A DNA stretch of 64,000 nt from Dryas octopetala (Eukaryota; Streptophyta; Magnoliopsida; Rosales; Rosaceae): assembly GCA_963921425.1 (NCBI GenBank), contig OY992838.1, positions 4,960,001 through 5,024,000 of the forward strand, read 5' to 3'. Shown here one piece after another: positions 1 to 10,866 of this stretch. Within the stretch, counting starts at the first letter, position 1; the number at the start of each line of letters is the position of its first letter. The notes under the pieces were generated by a model. That model made no database searches, was not told where the DNA came from, and saw only the letters and a list, made by a program, of their open reading frames with translations. Both the position numbers and the translations under genes were made by a program.

Positions 1-588
1 GGTTGTTTCATTTCAGGACATTAATTTTGATTCGTATTAATGAAGGACACATACTTTTATTTTGTGTCAATTAAGAACCCTGTTTTATCTCAACTTTGGC
101 CTGACATTGGACCCATCAAAATTCTACCAAATTTAGCAAACTTATACTTGGTTTAAAGCTATGCATCTCCTTTTTACAACCATATAAAGATCATTCAAAT
201 CAGACATATACAATCCAGATAATTGACCCAAAAGTCGGGTACCCGAAAATGTCCAATTGAACCTCTGAAAAAAAATTTGGAAAATCGGACAGTTTCGAGT
301 ACCCTACTTTGGAGCCGATTATCTGGAGTTGTAGAGATCTGATTTAGGTAATCTTTATATGGTTGTAAAGAGAAGATGCATATTTTTAAACCCAATATAA
401 TTTTTCTGAATTTGGTGGAGTTTTGATAGGTCCAACATCGGCCCAAAGTTGAGATAAAAACTGAAAAAAAATATGATCCTTAATTGATACAAAATAAAAA
501 TATGTGTCCTTCATTAACACAAATCAAAATTAATGTCTTAAAATAAAATAATCATTAAAATATATGTTCTGTTTGTCAATTTTTCCCT
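1..588. mobile_element. Foldback MITE, Mutator-like, copy 1 (left end cut by window)
   Basis: The first half is the reverse complement of the second half: the segment around 10-60 pairs with the segment around 490-545. The right end closes with TTTTTCCC at 588. Comparison with the second copy at 2846-3478 shows that about 33 bases of the left end lie outside the window. There is no transposase. Such near-complete palindromes would transcribe into long hairpins; that consequence is inference. Confidence 0.8.
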
Positions 589-1384
589 ATAGTTAATTGG
601 TGAACGAATATTTAAACATGTCTATGTATGGTACTTATAACTAAGATAACTTATTTTATATCTTCACTGAATATACTCATATATGCATGCCAAAAGGCAA
701 TAGATGAAATAATTAATATTATATAACTTAATTGTAAAAGGTCATGATCATCTAACTATATCATGACCTTAGCAAAAAGCCACGTTTAACCTCATTAGCA
801 CAACAATTAAAGTTTCTTTCTTAAGACATTTCTTATATATGCCCAATAAAGGATATACCAATAATTTTCAAGTTTGTAGTTTATTTTATAATGAAATTAC
901 AAATATCTTCAATGAAATATCTTGGCCGGCAGCCCTAATAAAGGGAGCCTTACGTGAGAGGGTCCTTAGAGGAGAATTGGAATTAGGGTCACTAAATTAT
1001 TTATTTATTTTTTATCAAATAGTGTGTCAATACATATGTTATTATTTGGGGCTTAAATTTAAATAAATGAATAATATTGCACATCATTTGACAAACAAAA
1101 TTTAGTAAATAAATTTGATGAGTATAAGTTTACTAGTACTTTATAATTAACATGATATATTATGCATGTTTATCAAACTTGCGGCAATAAATTAACAATA
1201 TTTACAACTAATACGACAAATTAGATATGTGTCTCTAGAAAATAACTTGCATGTTCTTGTCACAGGGACAGACTGGTGTCACAAAGAGAGAAAAAGAGGA
1301 CAAGAGAGAGAAATAGAAAGGGAGAGAGAGAGAGAAAAAAAGGGGAGGATAGGGATATGCAAGTCCTCTTCGTGTTTCTAAATA
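589..1384. other. Intergenic, no gene seen
   Basis: This is AT-rich DNA with no coding signal that I can support. A purine-rich GA/GAGA stretch lies at about 1285-1345 and is simple sequence. The short open frame at 839-1066 has no recognisable protein features. Confidence 0.6.
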
Positions 1385-1567
1385 TGACGAAAGGATAAAG
1401 ATCCCCTACCAATTTTTTCTACTATGATTTGTACAAGGCTAAAATTTTAGTCATTGAAGAGAGAGTAGAGAGATAAAGAGTAGGGAGAGAAAAAGGAGTT
1501 CAATGGCTAAGATTTTAGCTTTGTACAAAACATTGTAGGAAAATGGGTAAGGAATCATTATCCATGA
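1385..1567. repeat. Small inverted-repeat (MITE-like) element
   Basis: About 80 bases on the left, containing TTTGTACAAGGCTAAAATTT, pair with the right side, containing TAGCTTTGTACAAAACATTG, around a short GA-rich centre. The arms are imperfect. I could not define a target-site duplication, so the superfamily is unknown. Confidence 0.55.
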
Positions 1568-1907
1568 CAAAAGTATGAATGTGTCTATTAAAGTACTCAT
1601 GATCAGCCCACACGGCTACACGTGTTCTTATTTACTACATTTATTTGGGTTAAGTCATACGGCTCATAACACGTATGAGGGGGGCATGTTGATTAAGTGT
1701 CTTATATTGAAAATATTGTAAACTATTGCCTTAATATGTAGTGTTATGGAAGAAAACTATTGCCATTTAATTTGGGACCAAAAAAATATACATAATACTA
1801 GGATATCAAATTCAACCTTTCAAAAAAAAAAAAAATGATATCAAATTCAAAATGACGATGTGTTAGTATACATATGTTCTTTAACTTTTTCTTTTTTACC
1901 TTATTTC
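1568..1907. other. Intergenic, no gene seen
   Basis: Only AT-rich sequence with a poly-A run near 1823-1835. Nothing recognisable was seen. Confidence 0.5.
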
Positions 1908-2300
1908 CAAATTCAATTCCTTTTTACTGACTGACCAAATTCAATTTATTTTAAATCATTTTATAAAAATGGAACTTCATTTGTAAGCAATAAATATAGT
2001 TATATTTGTATTCATGCGAAGACGTCCAAATCCATCTTCTTAAAAGACCATCTTATCCAAATGGATTCTTCATACTCATTACTCATACATATCCAAATAG
2101 AAAAATTACCAAACAATACACATATCAAAATAGAGAAAGGATCAAAATTACCAACAAAATTTTATCCGGAAATAAAGGCTACATTTATATTTGCATGGGA
2201 AGAAATCTAAATTCTTTCTTTTAAAATTCAAATTTTTTTTTTTTTCACTGACCAAATTCGATTTATTTTAAATCATTCCATAAAATATGAAACTTTATTG
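1908..2300. repeat. Local repeat module, copy A plus partial copy
   Basis: A module containing CTGACCAAATTC, then ATTCATGCGAAG, then CATCTTCTTAAAAGACCAT, then GAAATCTAAATTCTTT occurs here at about 1908-2233. The beginning of a further copy follows (2234-2300) and is cut off where the formin fragment begins. Two more copies lie at 3755-4385. It codes for nothing recognisable. This looks like an old local duplication later split by the formin fragment and a transposon. Confidence 0.65.
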
Positions 2301-2351
2301 GGTCTTTTTAAAAAAATCGAGATCTAGAACCAAGAGAACCAGTCGGCCCGG

Positions 2352-2785
2352 TTGCAAAAAACTGGTGCCCAGCCGATCCTCCTGACAAAATCATCAGAAG
2401 CTATAGCCGCAACACCATCGCCTTCCCTACCACCTCCCCCTCCAAAAGCTGCACCTGTTCCACCAAAATCATTGCCTGGAAGAACCCAAATTCCACCTCT
2501 AGAAGCACATCGCAAAGGAAAGAGTGCCGACAGTGGTGATTTTGATGGTGATGGATCTCAAAAGGCCAAGTTAAAACCATTCTTATGGGACAAGGTCTGG
2601 AATGAGATCAGTGTAGAATCATTCCAATAAGTCTATAATTCTATCATGATGAATCTTTACAAACTAATTTTCCACTATTAAACTGATTTTAAATACCCCA
2701 AAACTTCCTCCTCCTTTATATGTTCAATGAGGAGCAGACAGAGTCTCTATTTGGCTATGCCTAATGGATAAAAACCGGGCTTGGA
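2352..2785 (+). pseudogene. Formin-like gene fragment (FH1/FH2 junction), decayed
   Basis: Frame 2352-2627 encodes a proline-rich stretch (SPSLPPPPPKAAPVPPKSLP) followed by AKLKPFLWDKVWNEISVESFQ-type sequence, the signature start of the formin FH2 actin-nucleating domain. The usual loop between WDKV and the next tryptophan is missing about nine residues. The frame stops at 2628, where an intron donor is expected; one G-to-A change would explain its loss. About 95 bases downstream (2723-2760) the FH2 sequence resumes as FNEEQTESLFGYA, then breaks in frame. An intron remnant points to a copied genomic fragment, not a retrocopy. It is not expected to make a functional formin. Confidence 0.75.
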
Positions 2786-2845
2786 CCCAATTTAAATTGC
2801 TACTGATTGGCAATCATGGTTATTGTAGATAAGTAATAATTTATT

Positions 2846-3478
2846 GGGAAAAATTTATAAACAGGACACATACTTTGATGGTTGTTTTATTTCAGGACAT
2901 GAATTTTGATTCGTGTTAATGAAGGACACATATTTTTATTTTGTGTCAATTAAGGACCATATTTTTTTCAGTTTTTATTTGAACTTTGGCCCAACGTTGG
3001 ACCCATCAAAACTCTACCAAATTTAGTAAACTTATACTTGGTTTAAAGCTATGCATCTCCTCTTTACAATCATATAAAGATTACTCAAATCGGACATCTA
3101 CAACTCCAGATAATTGGCCCAAAAGTAGGGTACCCGAAATTGTTCAATCAGACCTCTGAGAAAAAATTTAAAAAATCAGACAGTTTCGGGTACTCGACTT
3201 TGGTGCCGATTATCTGGAGTTGTAGAGATCCGATTTGGGTGATCTTTATATGGTTGTAAAGAGGAGATGCATATCTTTAAACCTAGTATAATTTTTTTGA
3301 ATTTGGTGGAGTTTTGATGGGTCCAACGTCGGGCCAAAGCTGAGATAAAAACTGAAAAAAATATGGTCCTTAATTGACACAAAATGAAAGTATGTGTCCT
3401 TCATTAACACAAAGCAAAATTAATGTCCTGAAATGAAACAACTATCAAAATATGTGTCATATTTGTAAATTTTTCCCT
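2846..3478. mobile_element. Foldback MITE, Mutator-like, copy 2 (complete)
   Basis: The terminal inverted repeats start GGGAAAAATTTA and extend over roughly 300 bases each, so the element is nearly one long palindrome centred near 3162. The flanks read TAATTTATT on the left and TAATTTAAA on the right, an imperfect 9-bp duplication (7 of 9) consistent with Mutator-type insertion. It belongs to the same family as 1-588. It has no coding capacity; the open frame at 3176-3382 is only part of the arm. Confidence 0.85.
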
Positions 3479-3754
3479 AATTTAAATTGTAAAAATATTC
3501 TATTAATTATTAGTGTGGGACGGTAATTATTTAAATTACAAAAATACTATATTAATATTGTTTGGCAGTAGCAATTATTGTTACTCCTCAATTTAAAAAA
3601 AAAATTCATGAAAAAAAAGTAACGTGGACTTATTGGTACAAAGTGTGGGCTTTATTTGTACAAAATTAACCTATTTATCATTTCAATATTTTGGTGAATT
3701 TTTTTTGTAAAAAAGACTATAAAATAGACATTTTAGTAATTTACTTTAACTTTA

Positions 3755-4385
3755 TTTGTAAGAAAAACGAAATATGATTGTAGTTATATTTGTATTCATG
3801 CGAAGGCGTCCAAATCCATCTTCTTAAAAGACCATTTTATTCGATCTCAACCAAAAAAAAAAAAAAAAAAAAAAAGACCATCCTATCCAAATGGATTCGT
3901 CATACATTTACAAATAGAAAAATTACCAACAATACATATCCAAATAGAGAAAGGATCGAAATTACCAAAAAATCTGGTGCATAAAAGATAGATCAAGACA
4001 CCCTCGGTTACCTAAAAAAATAAAAATTACCAACAAAACTTTATCCAGAAATAAAGGCGCGCTACATTTATATTTATATGGGATGAAATCTAAATTCTTT
4101 CTTTTAAAATTCAATTCCTCTTGTTTGACTGACCAAATTCATTTTCTTTTTAAGCATTCTATAAAAATGGAACTTTATTTGTAAACAATGATTTATATTT
4201 ATATTTGTATTCATGCGAAGACCCAAATCCATCTTCTTCAAATATCAAATGAATTCGTCATACATATCCATATAGAAAAATTACCAACAATACATATGTA
4301 AATAGAGAAAGGCTCTTTATCCGGAAATAAATTAAGGCTACATTTATATTTGTATGGGAAGAAATCTAAATTCTTTAATTTAAAA
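3755..4385. repeat. Local repeat module, copies B and C
   Basis: Copy B (about 3755-4110) and copy C (about 4115-4385) repeat the module seen at 1908-2233, in the same orientation. Copy B carries an internal poly-A expansion at 3846-3873 and a short insertion around 3970-4015. No coding function was seen. Confidence 0.65.
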
Positions 4386-4758
4386 TTATTCTGTCCAAAT
4401 AAACTCTCCATATTCCATAAAAGAATAATTGATTACTACGAATTTATATTGAAAACGCAGGCAATATTTATCGTTTTTTTTAAAGAATATTTATAGTACG
4501 TACGTTATAAGACGAAATTATCCTCTCTCTTTTTTTTTTCAAAAAGATCACTAATTAAATACAAAAGGAACCTTATGTAATAGAAATCAAGAGATTCACA
4601 CATATACCAGCACCACACAAAACAAAACTGGGTATCAAAATAAATTTGTTTTGGCCGTCCAATATATATTTACCATATATAGAATTTACAGTAAATTAAT
4701 TACCCTAATTCTTTCTTTTGTACCCCACATATCTCTCCCACATTATTTTTCCTGTGCT

Positions 4759-4766
4759 TATAAAAA
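4759..4766 (+). promoter_or_regulatory. Probable TATA box of the GA20ox gene
   Basis: TATAAAAA lies 83-90 bases upstream of the gibberellin oxidase start codon, a normal spacing for a plant promoter with a short leader. The upstream stretch 4386-4758 is AT-rich and shows no other element I can name. Confidence 0.5.
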
Positions 4767-4848
4767 CCAGGTCTACCCCAAACGAATTCGCTACGAATTC
4801 CCTCTCTTGGCCTATTCTCTCAAATTGTCCTTTGTCTAATACCAAAAT

Positions 4849-7713
4849 ATGGATTCAAGTGCCTCTATTCTCATGTCACCTTCAACTCCATTAGAGCACC
4901 AAACCCAAGAAACTCATAGAAGCACTCCCTTTATCGACTCATCTTTTCTGCAGAAACAATCCCATGTACCCACTGGTTTCATTTGGCCAGAAGGGGACTT
5001 GGTCACTGCCCAACGAGAGCTCAACGAGCCATTGATAGATCTCCAGGGCTTCTTGAACGGTGATGATGTCGCAACAGACCATGCTGCCAAGCTCATTAGG
5101 GCTTCTTGCTCGAGCCATGGCTTTTTCCAAGTGATCAACCATGGGGTCGACCCCGATCTCATTAAACTCGCGGATCAACATTTGGATTGCTTCTTTATGC
5201 TTCCGGTGTCCGAGAAGGCCAGGGCTAAGAGGACTCCGGGCACCCCCTGGGGCTATTCGGGTTCCCATGCCGATCGATTTTCATCCAAACTGCCATGGAA
5301 GGAGACATTGTCTTTTGGTTTCCATGAAGATTCCAAGGTCCCCGTTGTGGTGGATTTCTTCATATCCAAACTAGGGAAACATTTTGAACAGACGGGGTAA
5401 GACTATCACAATCGAGTAATGTTAGATAAACCATATCTGTCGTATTTTTTAATTACATCAGTTACACATTTTTTAATGGAAAATATTTGGGTACTCAATT
5501 TTGAGGAATACCAGCCTTGTACTCATCACCAATTACATGAGCCCATGATAAGATTCACCATATTCTCTCTCATGGTAGACCCCATCATGAGCTTATGTGA
5601 TTGGTAATGAGTACAAGTTAATATTCAAAATTGAGTACTCAAGTAGTATTGACGAAGACATGAAGTCATTGGTGGGGCGACATGTAGTCTATTGGCGGAG
5701 ACACATAATATATTGTTAATTACATCTGTCACGCATGCAATCTTTTAGTGGACCTACATAACATATTGTCACATTTTATGACATTGTTAATCACATTTGT
5801 CACACAGGCAATTGTAGTGGACTATGTTGAGGGCTGTATGCATGGGTTGGAGCTTGGCCCATTTTTGGGTTTTTTTTTTTTTTCTTAAGTTACTAATTAT
5901 CTGGAGAATTTTTTTTAGGCGAGTACACTAGAATATATGACCCATAGTCGAAATAATTTTATATATTAATGGTATATTGTGTCAACTAAAAGTTGACCAA
6001 GTTGTAGGTGATTACTATAAACACCATATATTAAAATACTTACATGCATGATGACAATTAGGACTCTAATTATCTGCTTGCTAATTTGTAGGATGGTGTA
6101 TCAAAAGTACTGTGAAGCAATGAAGGGTTTATCCCTTGCGATAATGGAACTACTGGCAATCAGCTTGGGAGTGGATAGGTTGCACTATAAGGAATTCTTT
6201 GAAGATGCTCACTCGATCATGAGATGCAACTACTACCCCACTTGCCAAGAGCCAAGTCTTTCTCTTGGCACTGGGCCTCACTGTGATCCAACATCCCTAA
6301 CCATACTTCACCAAGACCAAGTTGGAGGGCTCGAAGTGTTTGTCAACAACAAGTGGCAGTCTGTTCGACCCATTCAAGCTGCCCTTGTCATTAACATTGG
6401 CGATACCTTCACGGTACAGTACCTACCCTAGCTTTATATAAAATTCTAATTGTAATTAGTTAAGCTAGCTAGCTTGAGTGGCATTGCTTTGCTTGCTAAG
6501 TTTGTGGCACCATATTATGTAAATGCAACTTGATTTATTTATTTTTTAATCTGTGTTTTGTGTAAAAATGTGGATTACGTGTCTTATCCCCTAGTGAAAA
6601 ATTATAGCCTTGTATAACTGCGGATAAGGGTCTTGTACCTAGCTCTATTCTTATTGCCAATTAGTTTTGAGTTGTATGCTCCAATTTTCTTCATGGTATT
6701 TAGAGCAGGTTTACCTATGTGTTTTAGGCCGAGTGGCCACACGTGCTTCATGTCACTCAATATGAGTTGTCTACGTATTTATCTTAAGTGACGCTACACA
6801 TACAAATGAAAACGTGTAAATTAAGATGTGAAGTGTGTTACATTAAATATTAGTTTTAAATGGACTACTCTAATTTCTTATGCCATGTTTATCACATGAT
6901 AGTAGTGCATGACCGAATCGATACAACTAGGTTGATTGAGCTAAATGTGAAATGATCTTTGAAGTACTATAGCTAGTTAGCTAGCTAGTGGCCGACCCCA
7001 CTAATTGTGCATACGATGAGATAATGGTTCTGTTGAATGAAGTTATATATGGAGAGATCATACATTAAAATCTTCCTAGGACCAAACGAATCACACTATT
7101 TCAGTCGATCTCATTTCACATGTATGGCAGACAAGTGATCAATATGTACATGATTATGATGAATGGAGAGTAGTGTTCAACAATGCAATAATATTATAAA
7201 TAGTTGCAAACGTACAAATTCTTTTCAATGTGAAATAATGCCTTCCCATCATCATATATGTAATTTCTATAATTGCCTGCCCTGCATGCAAATATTTAGG
7301 TACGATATTCATAATCATGTGATGGAGGGGTGTGACCGTGTGATATATATTATATATTTTGTACTGATCGAATATATGTGCAAGTTGCATACATGCATAG
7401 ATTTTGATGATGTATGGTTTTGTTGGATGTGTAGGCATTATCGAATGGGAAATACAAGAGCTGCCTGCACAGGGCAGTGGTGAACAGGTACAAGGAGAGG
7501 AGATCTCTGGCATTCTTTCTGTGCCCAAGAGATGACAAGCTAGTCAAGCCCCCAGAGGAACTCGTGCGCAGTGAACATGGGACAAGAAAGTACCCCGATT
7601 TCACATGGTCTGATCTACTCAATTTCACTCAAAACCATTACAGGGCTGACGATTCTACCCTCCAAATGTTCACCAACTTCGTCATCGAATCTCAGACATC
7701 CAAACCCAATTAA
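4849..7713 (+). CDS. GA20ox: Gibberellin 20-oxidase
   Basis: This 2-oxoglutarate/Fe(II) dioxygenase performs the multi-step C-20 oxidation that turns GA12 and GA53 into GA9 and GA20 in the cytosol. Exons are 4849-5396, 6092-6413 and 7435-7713, with clean GT-AG introns, giving 382 residues, the usual family length. The gibberellin-oxidase motif LPWKETLSF is at 148-156, NYYPTCQEP at about 229-237, the iron ligands are H246, D248 (HCDP) and H302, and R312-x-S314 binds 2-oxoglutarate. LGTGPHCDPTSLTILHQDQ is typical of GA 20-oxidases rather than 2- or 3-oxidases. The exon 1 to 2 junction completes a glycine codon (QTG-MVYQKYCEAM). Intron 1 carries a small foldback element. Substrate preference (C-13 hydroxylated or not) cannot be read from sequence. 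Confidence 0.95.
5487..5642. mobile_element. Small foldback MITE in intron 1 of GA20ox
   Basis: The left end (TTGGGTACTCAATTTTGAGG, then TTGTACTCATCACCAATTAC) is the reverse complement of the right end, with arms of about 65 bases. No clear target duplication was found. It sits wholly inside the intron and leaves both splice sites intact. Loose direct repeats with TGTCAC and ATTGTTAAT follow at 5700-5830. Confidence 0.7.
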
Positions 7714-9257
7714 TTAATTTCAGCCTTTCAGCTAGCTACCTAGCGTACCAGTACTTCTATTAATTCCATCTTCTTTTATTTTATTTATTGCAGTACTCCA
7801 AAAAAGTTAATTAAGCGTTACTAATGAGTTAGCTAGCTACGCTTAATTAGCTATATATGATGAGGAGCTTGGTTCTTGAATGGACCCAATATGGCCTAGT
7901 AGTGACTGATCAATTTGTTATCTTATGGTGCGTCTTTGTCAATTGTCAATTTGGAATTGTTATATTTCATATTTGATAATTGCACGGTTGCATTGTATCA
8001 GTTAATTAATCAATTGGTTAAGTAGCTTCAGTTTATTAATTAATCAATGGATGAGATAATAGCTAGCTAGTGATCAGTTAAATCATACATATATAATCAT
8101 TTTCAATTGTTAATTAGCATGAACTCATTTCTCTTTCCTGCTTCTCTTCAATAGTATTGTTTTCTGCTTGGAAATATCTCATCTTTTGACTCACGTGCAT
8201 TGTAATTAAGTAGGATTTGATATTTTATTTAGTGTCAGTATAAAGAACCTTACACTGAAAGTGAACTCCTAAAGACAACAATACACGTGCATCTAGCAAA
8301 TCACAAAAAGGAAAAAGAATTGACCTCATTTTAATGTTCTTCAAAATTTCATAAAACTTGGGAATCCACTATAGCTGTATAGCTAGCTAGCTCGTACATT
8401 TATGGGGTATACGCACGAGGACAAATTAACTTCACAAAAAAATAAAAACCCTGACACGAGGGTTGTCCCTGTGTTTCTTTTGCAATACATATCGGACAGC
8501 CAAAATGGACGTGCCAAATATTCAAAGAATAGAGAAGGAGCCAAAGCAAAGGACAAAACAAACTCCCCTAGCCTTTGTAATTTCTCAACTCGATATATCG
8601 ATGGTCTTCAGTCTTCAGTCTTCAGCCAGAGACAAAGCAAAATATCGAATGCCTGCAGAGAGAGGGGAGGGGTGTGTCAACTTGTTGAGCTCAATACCTA
8701 TACCTTCCAATTGCTTGTCAGGGCCTATGTGTCTGTGTGTGTTTTCTAAAATATTCAATTTGTGTATGTTTAGTAAGTTTTTGCCAACATGCTTCTACTT
8801 GTACTTTTCTTGTTTTTAGAAGAAACCACTGTATTTTTGCTGCATCCTGTGCAGAAGTGCAAATAACTCTTTTTTTGTTTGTTTTGGGTAACTCATTTCA
8901 TTAACCCTTTATTAATTAATCAATAATATTACTAAAAGTTTCGACTATTATTTCAATTTTTTATATCACAACTCAAATAGATAATATTTTATTCGTTCAT
9001 ATATATATGAACCAACTTTAGTTGGTACAAGAGATGAAAGTTGGTTCCTATAAAATCTTGTGTGTTTATTACTTCTTTTTTCTTAATCAACTTATCGTCT
9101 ATGAGATTCAACTCAAGACTTCCTCTCGAGGAATGGGAGACTGAGTATAATTTAGTAAGTTACTAGACCAAATGGTGATTAGCAATAAACACTTATGATA
9201 TTTATATATTAATATTATGAGACATTTCCAATTACTTGTTCAATAATTTTTTTTTTA
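7714..9257. other. Intergenic, no gene seen
   Basis: This is the downstream flank of GA20ox, with AGCTAGCTAG-rich and AT-rich sequence. The overlapping open frames at 8402-8819 show no domain or signal peptide and no codon pattern I trust. Nothing else was recognised. Confidence 0.5.
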
Positions 9258-10206
9258 AAGCTTATTTACTATTTCGCCCCCTGAAAATAACTTCTAGTCT
9301 AACTTCACCCTCGAAGCTTTATTTATATCACATTACTCTCTGCATGAAACTAATTTTCATGTTCCACTTTGCCCACTTCTTTCAATTCTAGCAAACCCAC
9401 CATTTGAAATGTTGAGCTTTCATGGACAAAATTGTAATTCCAGTCACCCAGCATCCAATTCTTTTATTTTTTTTCAAAACAACTCCCTTCCTCTTCCCTC
9501 TCCCGAGCCCCAGCACTCAGCCTCGCCACCCACCCAGTCCATCCACCAAACCAGCACTGGCATCGCCCCCACCCAGCTCCGTCTCACCCAGCGCCGCCCC
9601 CTACCTCCCCTTCACCCCTCACCCCAACCTCGACCCACCCCCTCCCCTTCCCCCTCAGTGAGCCCCGCCCCGCCCCGCCCCGCCCCGCCCTACCTCCCTC
9701 CCCCAAACCCAACTCCAACTTCCCTTCCCCCCACCCAGCCCCGCCCCATCTCCCTCCCCCAACCCCAGCCCCGCCCCCACCTAGCCCCGTTGCACCACCT
9801 TCCCCTCGACTTTCTCTCTCTGCCTCTCTTTCTTTCTTCCTCTCCTCCCTCCCTCTCCAAAGATCCACATCTCTCCTCCTTCTCTCTCGCCGGTGAAGAA
9901 GAAGATGGTCGTTTGGGGTGGGGGTGCTCGGGTGGGAGGAAGGAGATAGAGATTTTGTTTTTGATGATTTAAAGTTTTAATTTTTAATTATTTGTATTTA
10001 CATGTGGCACTTACATATGATCTAAGTGTCCATGACATGTGGAGTTTGTGACTGAAATTACAATTTTATCCATGTCAGCTAAGCATTTCAAACGGTGAGT
10101 TTGTTAGAATTGACGAAAGTGGATAAAGTGGAATATAAAAATTAGTTTCAAGGAGTAAAGTTAGACTATAATTTACTTTTAGGAAGCGAAATAATAAATA
10201 AGCTTT
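9258..10206. mobile_element. Foldback element with C-rich interior (possible Pack-MULE)
   Basis: Left arm 9258-9450 (AAGCTTATTTACTATTTCGC ...) pairs with right arm 10047-10206 over about 160-190 imperfect bases. The interior is strikingly different from its AT-rich surroundings: 9480-9870 is almost pure C/T with CCCCG repeats, followed by a short G-rich stretch. The long proline-rich reading frame there (9409-9972) is a by-product of this composition. Terminal repeats of this length fit a Mutator-like element, but I could not define a 9-bp duplication because the ends run into T tracts. Whether the interior is a captured gene 5' end or an expanded simple repeat is open. Confidence 0.65.
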
Positions 10207-10464
10207 TTTTAAATTATAGTTTAATTAAAAGGAAGGCTAGATATTTAGGATATAATTAGATGTCATCCAAAAGTAGGTGGTGATGGGTTGTTTTGCCATA
10301 TAATCATATCAAAGCCACCCACGCACTCCCAAAAAGAAGAAAACAGACAAAATTAAATGGACCATCTCCACGTGTGGATCATTTTGTGCATTAAAACGCG
10401 GCTGGAAAAGATAACAATTGCACGATATTTTCAGGCTTTGATTAGGTTTTGTTCTGTCAATTAA

Positions 10465-10866
10465 GTGGGGTATATTGTATAGGAATTTTAAAAAAGTTTT
10501 TGTTGGGTTTAAAAGTTATGTGATATTTAATTAAAATTTTTAAAAATTTTAAAAAAATTTATAAAATTTTATATGTATTCAATTAAGAATATTAAGAAGT
10601 CTATAAAAATAATGTGATATTCAATTAAGATTTTTAATGACTTTTCAAAAGCATGTAAAAATTTAGGTGTATTTAAAAAGTCATTGAATGATTGATTTTA
10701 ATAGATTTTGAATGACTTTTATGTGTATTTCAAAGTCATTATAAATTTGATCTCTCTTATGCGAATTTCTAAAGATTTCTATAGACTCTGTAAAATTCTG
10801 TGAAAATATGTAAATTTTACAAAAGTCTACAAAAACCTATATAAATCTATATACATTACACCTCTC
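10465..10866. mobile_element. Tourist-like MITE
   Basis: Imperfect terminal repeats (GTGGGGTATATTGTATA on the left; GAGAGGTGTAATGTATA as the reverse complement of the right) are flanked by TAA on both sides, the 3-bp duplication typical of PIF/Harbinger elements. The interior contains repeated TGACTTT/AAAGTCAT words. There is no coding capacity. Confidence 0.55.

Noticed and set aside
195-446. Minus-strand open frame, similar to one at 3176-3382
   Set aside because: Both fall in the arms of the same foldback MITE family. Their similarity comes from the repeat, not from a conserved protein.
4914-5268. Minus-strand open frames over GA20ox exon 1
   Set aside because: They are antisense shadows of a well-supported dioxygenase exon.
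8402-8819. Two overlapping open frames of about 115 codons
   Set aside because: No domain, signal peptide or splice context was seen, and neither frame is favoured by codon use.
9409-9972. Long proline-rich open frame of 187 codons
   Set aside because: It is produced by C/T-only sequence inside an inverted-repeat element, has no domain, and the overlapping frames on both strands are equally open.
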